Source: an uncultured Candidatus Saccharibacteria bacterium (GTDB taxonomy: Bacteria; Patescibacteriota; Saccharimonadia; Saccharimonadales; Saccharimonadaceae). From it: a stretch of 64,000 nt of DNA. Shown one piece after another: positions 60,461-64,000 of this stretch (within the stretch, counting starts at the first letter, position 1; every line of letters starts with the position of its first letter). Location: NCBI GenBank assembly GCA_938045445.1, contig CALIMM010000015.1, positions 1 through 64,000 on the forward strand. Reading direction: 5' to 3'. The position numbers were made by a program, and so were the translations under genes. The notes under the pieces are model-generated. The model saw only the letters and a program-made list of their open reading frames with translations. It was not told where the DNA came from and did not search any database.

Positions 60461-61792
60461 ATGAACAAAGGCGAGCAGTCATCAGTGATGAAATATTATA
60501 ATACGAAGCATCTCACGGAGCAAGCCTATGATAGGAGTGAGCAAGAACGCATGGCAGGTGAGCTGCAAACAGCGCTTGCCCAGCCAGACAGCACAGAGGT
60601 GTATAGTATAGATACATTAGCATTGAATGATGATAATTTTCTTGATCAGTTCAAGATTCGTTTTGACTGGAGCTTTGCAGACTACACGTTAGCTAAGGAA
60701 AAGACATTTCCGTCGCCAGTAGAGGTAACGGCTCAGTTCTTTGCGCCTCATGACAGTACTATTCATGAAGCAGATGGTATACCAGTAGAAATACATACGG
60801 CTGTAGTAGCGTTTGATACCTTTGATAAGGACCAGACAAACGCTAATGGGGAGCGTCAGAAGAACGGTACAGTGCTACTCTTTAAACTCTCGGCAAATAT
60901 GATTGGCGAAGCGCAGCCAGCGCCTACCATGAAAGACTTTGCGTGGGACAAGAACTGTGCAACTGGTGCAGTAGTGGGAGAGGATGGTGTGAGGTTCTTC
61001 CGTTTGACGCACAGCGAGGATGAGCGTGTGGCGGCCGAAGTGCGCCGCAAGGATTCGACTGAGGAGAGTGGCCATACAGTAGACGCGCAAGTGGTCGAGA
61101 AAAAACGGTCTCTCCCAACGATTGAAAAAATTGACCCAGCAAGTGATGAAGCACTGCAGCTCAAAATGGAGCTCGAAACATTTATTGCATCGCGAAAGGG
61201 AATAGACCAATCATCAGAGGATGAAGCAACATCTGCCCAAGAAGAACCTGCGGCTGAAACATTAGAGGCTAACGAGGCGCATGAGCTGCGCGAAAAAGCA
61301 CACAGCATGATGACGGCAATCTTGGGTGAGATGCAAGAGCATGCCACAGAAGAAGCAGGCGAAATAACTCGACCAAGCATCCTTGAAGATTATCTGCTTG
61401 AGGGCACTGATGACCCAGCGATGAGTGTGAAGATTGTTCGAGATGGCGGCAACTGCTTTGTTGCAACACGTGAGCAGGGCGAGCCACAAGTTGGGGCGCG
61501 CCGCGAGCACGTCGGTGGTGCAACGAACAACCCAAACCATAGTGATATCAGAACTGTCTTGCAGGGCAAGACTATACGAGAAACTGAGTATGTATGGCAA
61601 GGCCCCGATGCGGGTAACTATGAGCACACCTGGACGCTAGAGGACAATCCAGAGCGGTTTTATACTGAACTGTGTAAAATGCACGATATTATAATGGCAG
61701 ACGTTATCGAGAAACAGGCCAAAAAGGCTTCAGGGCGATTGGGCGAGGCGCGACTACGGAAGCGGGGCTATAGACCTATTCGGGGGAAGTAG
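60461..61792 (+). CDS. Large hypothetical acidic protein
   Basis: A 443-aa soluble protein. N-terminal third strand-rich (QFKIRFDWSFADYTLAKEKT, PVEIHTAVVAFDTFDKDQTN). A central Glu/Ala-rich helical linker (residues 220-310). The C-terminal part has ILEDYLLEGTDDPAMSVKIV and NYEHTWTLEDNPERFYTELC, and ends basic. No family recognised. Start supported by AGGAG 8 nt upstream. Possibly regulated through the GA-tract promoter. Confidence 0.7.
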   Translation: MNKGEQSSVMKYYNTKHLTEQAYDRSEQERMAGELQTALAQPDSTEVYSIDTLALNDDNFLDQFKIRFDWSFADYTLAKEKTFPSPVEVTAQFFAPHDSTIHEADGIPVEIHTAVVAFDTFDKDQTNANGERQKNGTVLLFKLSANMIGEAQPAPTMKDFAWDKNCATGAVVGEDGVRFFRLTHSEDERVAAEVRRKDSTEESGHTVDAQVVEKKRSLPTIEKIDPASDEALQLKMELETFIASRKGIDQSSEDEATSAQEEPAAETLEANEAHELREKAHSMMTAILGEMQEHATEEAGEITRPSILEDYLLEGTDDPAMSVKIVRDGGNCFVATREQGEPQVGARREHVGGATNNPNHSDIRTVLQGKTIRETEYVWQGPDAGNYEHTWTLEDNPERFYTELCKMHDIIMADVIEKQAKKASGRLGEARLRKRGYRPIRGK

Positions 61793-61945
61793 CACCTCCA
61801 TTCCATACGCACGATAAAAGCATAAACAATCATTACAGCAACATAGCGGGGTCTTAAGACTATCGTCTATGTTGCTGTATGCTAGTGTGGTGCACAAAAC
61901 CTCTCATCAAGATTGAGAGGTAGATGTACAGGTAAGCTAGCATAT

Positions 61946-61979
61946 AGCAAAAGCTCACCCTTTTAGAAAAAGGGTGAGC
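61946..61979 (-). terminator. Intrinsic terminator after rpmE
   Basis: On the minus strand GCTCACCCTTTT/AAAGGGTGAGC followed by TTTTGC. Confidence 0.75.
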
Positions 61980-62004
61980 GTTGTACCATTGCTCTACAAA
62001 TATG

Positions 62005-62361
62005 TTACGCAGCCTTAGCGAAATCGTCTTTGCCAGCACTGGCTTGAGCAGCTTTGGCAGCCTTTTTGGCGTTTTGCTTCTTGGCTTTGTTGGCCAGAGC
62101 GGCGCGGCGTGCCTCGGCAGCTTTGCGGCGTGCCTCGAAGCGGTCGACCCGACCCTCGGTGTCGATAATCTTCTCCTCGCCAGTGAAGAATGGGTGAGAC
62201 TTGCTGGAGATATGGACCTTGACGAGCGGATACTCGTTGCCATCCTCCCAGGTGATAGTGTCGTCGGTCGCGACCGTCGACTGCGTCAAAAACGCAAAGC
62301 CCGCCTGATCATCGCTAAATACGACAGGGCGGTAGGTTTGTGGGTGAATACTGCTTTTCAT
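62005..62361 (-). CDS. rpmE: 50S ribosomal protein L31, cysteine-free type B
   Basis: A 118-aa bL31: MKSSIHPQTYRPVVFSDDQA, FLTQSTVATDDTITWEDGNE, YPLVKVHISSKSHPFFTGEE, typical of the zinc-independent type B. A long Lys/Ala-rich tail (about 35 aa) extends beyond the usual end. Start 62361 is chosen for the homology, with TACAAT 9 nt upstream. Confidence 0.93.
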   Translation of the reverse strand: MKSSIHPQTYRPVVFSDDQAGFAFLTQSTVATDDTITWEDGNEYPLVKVHISSKSHPFFTGEEKIIDTEGRVDRFEARRKAAEARRAALANKAKKQNAKKAAKAAQASAGKDDFAKAA

Positions 62362-62482
62362 AACCGCTATATTGTAGCAGAGAGGGTGGGGGGTTGTCAA
62401 AGCAATGCCTTGATAGCCATAAAACTAAGCTATTCTGTTGAGAAAGTGGTATTATATCAGTATCAGATAAGGAGAATAGTAT

Positions 62483-64000
62483 ATGTCACATGCCTCAGAA
62501 CGTATAACATTGTCAGACCATCACGAGCAGAGTGAACCAGAGAAGGCGCCCGTTATGTTGGCTTATAATGAGCAGAGTGAGCAAAGACACATCCCCAGCG
62601 AAGAAATCTATATACGGACTAAACTTAGCAAAGAATATCTTGGTGATGGTATTCGGCCAACGTATGAGGTAGATGGGCTGCGGTTCTGCTTTCGCAATAG
62701 TGGCGAGGCACCACAGTTGCCGCACGCAGTGTATGCCGACCAAACGTATAAGAATCCACTGCCATCTGCCAATCAAGAAGCTGTCGCGCAACAGATTGAG
62801 CAGTATTCTACACGGAAGCTCGATAGAGACAGTTGCTTAGTTGCAACGACAACGCCAGAGGGAGTAATGAGACTGTGCGAGAGGATCATTGGTGACATTG
62901 ATGAGCAATTCTTGATTGGTCGATATGAAGACGATTTGCGCCGAGGCGACATCAGTACACCACGAATACAACGCTTGACAGATGAGATGATTGCTGCGGT
63001 TGCCTTCGATGAGAATAACGACCCAGCAGAAGAATCATCTAATACTGATGGATTGGCATTGGTGGTTGCGGCGTATTGTGGTGATATGACGGCTATGCAG
63101 TTGCTTGATCAAAAGCTAAATATGTTGTATCAAACACTCGAAGCCCAGCAACGAGAAGTGGAGATTGCGCTTGCTCGAGGATGGGCGACACGTCAGGAGA
63201 GTCGAACCTTTGAGGGTTCTGAGATGATGGGCGCAAGCGAAGTTGCGCTTGTCCACTCAACATCACATAGGGTTGAGCGTGATGATGAGGGTAATGTCAT
63301 TTTGCAACCACTTGCTGCACACACTGATAGTGCGCAGCCTTATGCACATTCTTCGCTGCACTTTACGCCAAACGGGCAGGTTGCATCGCATTCGTATGGG
63401 GTATGGGATCAGAGCAATAAGCTTATTGTGACCAATATGCAAGAGATGATTGATAGAAATGGCTTGCCTGTATCGATGAATAGTTCAGATACATACTTTA
63501 CGCGTAGCCCTGGCGAAGTTCTCGTGTTGCCTGGTGCACTCGTTGTCGAACCAGTTGAAAATATAGAGGATGGTAGCATTATTGCTGAGGACAGCGAGGG
63601 GTGCAAATATGTCGCGCGAGATAACTATACCGACAAGCAGAAGCAAGTGATTGCTCAGCTCGTTGTTGAATATGGGATCGCCCCTGATGGATATAGCGAT
63701 GAGGCAATTGTCCGCGAAGCAGCACTCCGCATGACAGAAAAACGTCTTGGCGTGCGCGAGTATACGACAATTGGGCAGAATGATGTGTTTGCACAGCGTT
63801 ATGCTGCTCTTGCGGAGTCTTTGGGTGTCGGTATGATTAGTCATATGAACTCGGCTGATTATGCGATGGAGCGTGCAGTGCAAGGTTTTTCGCAGGAGAA
63901 TGATTGGCATGATGATCCAACATTACACTTCTCAATGTTCCAAAATGGTAAACTGCCATCGCTTGATGCAATGCGTACTGCGGTGTGGGCTGGTTATTTG
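62483..64000 (+). CDS. Large hypothetical protein, 3' end outside the window
   Basis: An open frame of 506 codons from ATG 62483 (MSHASERITLSDHHEQSEPE) to the window edge with no stop. AAGGAG lies 10 nt upstream. Soluble and acidic. A helical middle (QLLDQKLNMLYQTLEAQQRE) and strand-rich parts (HSSLHFTPNGQVASHSYG, then FTRSPGEVLVLPGALVVEPV). I recognise no family. Codon use resembles the protein at 60461, and both lie in the same accessory stretch. Confidence 0.72.
   Translation, partial: MSHASERITLSDHHEQSEPEKAPVMLAYNEQSEQRHIPSEEIYIRTKLSKEYLGDGIRPTYEVDGLRFCFRNSGEAPQLPHAVYADQTYKNPLPSANQEAVAQQIEQYSTRKLDRDSCLVATTTPEGVMRLCERIIGDIDEQFLIGRYEDDLRRGDISTPRIQRLTDEMIAAVAFDENNDPAEESSNTDGLALVVAAYCGDMTAMQLLDQKLNMLYQTLEAQQREVEIALARGWATRQESRTFEGSEMMGASEVALVHSTSHRVERDDEGNVILQPLAAHTDSAQPYAHSSLHFTPNGQVASHSYGVWDQSNKLIVTNMQEMIDRNGLPVSMNSSDTYFTRSPGEVLVLPGALVVEPVENIEDGSIIAEDSEGCKYVARDNYTDKQKQVIAQLVVEYGIAPDGYSDEAIVREAALRMTEKRLGVREYTTIGQNDVFAQRYAALAESLGVGMISHMNSADYAMERAVQGFSQENDWHDDPTLHFSMFQNGKLPSLDAMRTAVWAGYL

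Noticed and set aside
1..64000. CRISPR array or prophage
   Set aside because: No regularly spaced direct repeats, no cas, integrase or phage structural genes. The lone HNH gene is not enough.

Overview
This window looks like a chromosome segment of a reduced Candidate Phyla Radiation bacterium, most likely Candidatus Saccharibacteria (TM7). The assignment is inference from gene content: an S10/spc ribosomal cluster without S10 and L30, a eukaryote-type IleRS, a cysteine-free S14, genes packed with 1-14 bp overlaps, many leaderless promoters, and a large share of short proteins I cannot place in any family. TGA is used as a stop, RF1 is present, and the standard code fits.

Layout. 1-3749 (minus): fmt, def, priA. 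4043-5982: a winged-helix regulator and recJ. 6373-10067: unknown proteins and an XRE-Panacea antitoxin followed by a candidate toxin. 11337-13386: rpsU, yqeY, adk, map. 14055-17914: ftsA, ftsZ, nrdR, a thioredoxin-fold protein and a VKOR membrane protein. 17973-20026: about 2 kb without credible genes. 20027-28007: a LiaF-like protein, tag, then a T-box-like leader followed by a 2H phosphoesterase, a GNAT enzyme, an SGNH hydrolase and ileS. 28363-34494: an ABC exporter, tRNA-Cys, an HNH nuclease, an RBBP9-type hydrolase, tRNA-Leu, LemA, an HtpX-like protease and a membrane protein. 35017-46091: ligA, NADAR, MazG-like, RdgB/Ham1, Pta, GNAT, a CAP-domain secreted protein, a deoxyribosyltransferase-like protein, rplU and prmC. 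46382-53002: rplC to rpsH. 53003-55950: a 2.9 kb interruption. 55951-57918: rplF, rplR, rpsE, rplO. 58037-64000: a minus-strand mini-operon of very short Trp/Cys-rich peptides, a frameshifted gene, prfA, rpmE and two large unknown proteins, the last cut by the window edge.

The most unusual content is non-coding. Two repeated families of structured-RNA-like elements are present. Family R1 is at 1637-1752, 6123-6240, 8416-8528 and probably 28104-28241. Family R2 is at 1-76, 34736-34905, 53116-53291 and possibly 10253-10440. In both, sequence inside loops and junctions is conserved while the helices change sequence but keep pairing. Every copy lies downstream of a gene on the same strand. Further points are an alpha/beta hydrolase inserted inside the IleRS editing domain, NrdR and LigA that have lost their zinc-finger cysteines, GA-repeat tracts in two promoters and one broken gene, a fixed 6-nt spacing between -10 box and start codon in ten genes, and an over-represented octamer ACAGAGGT.
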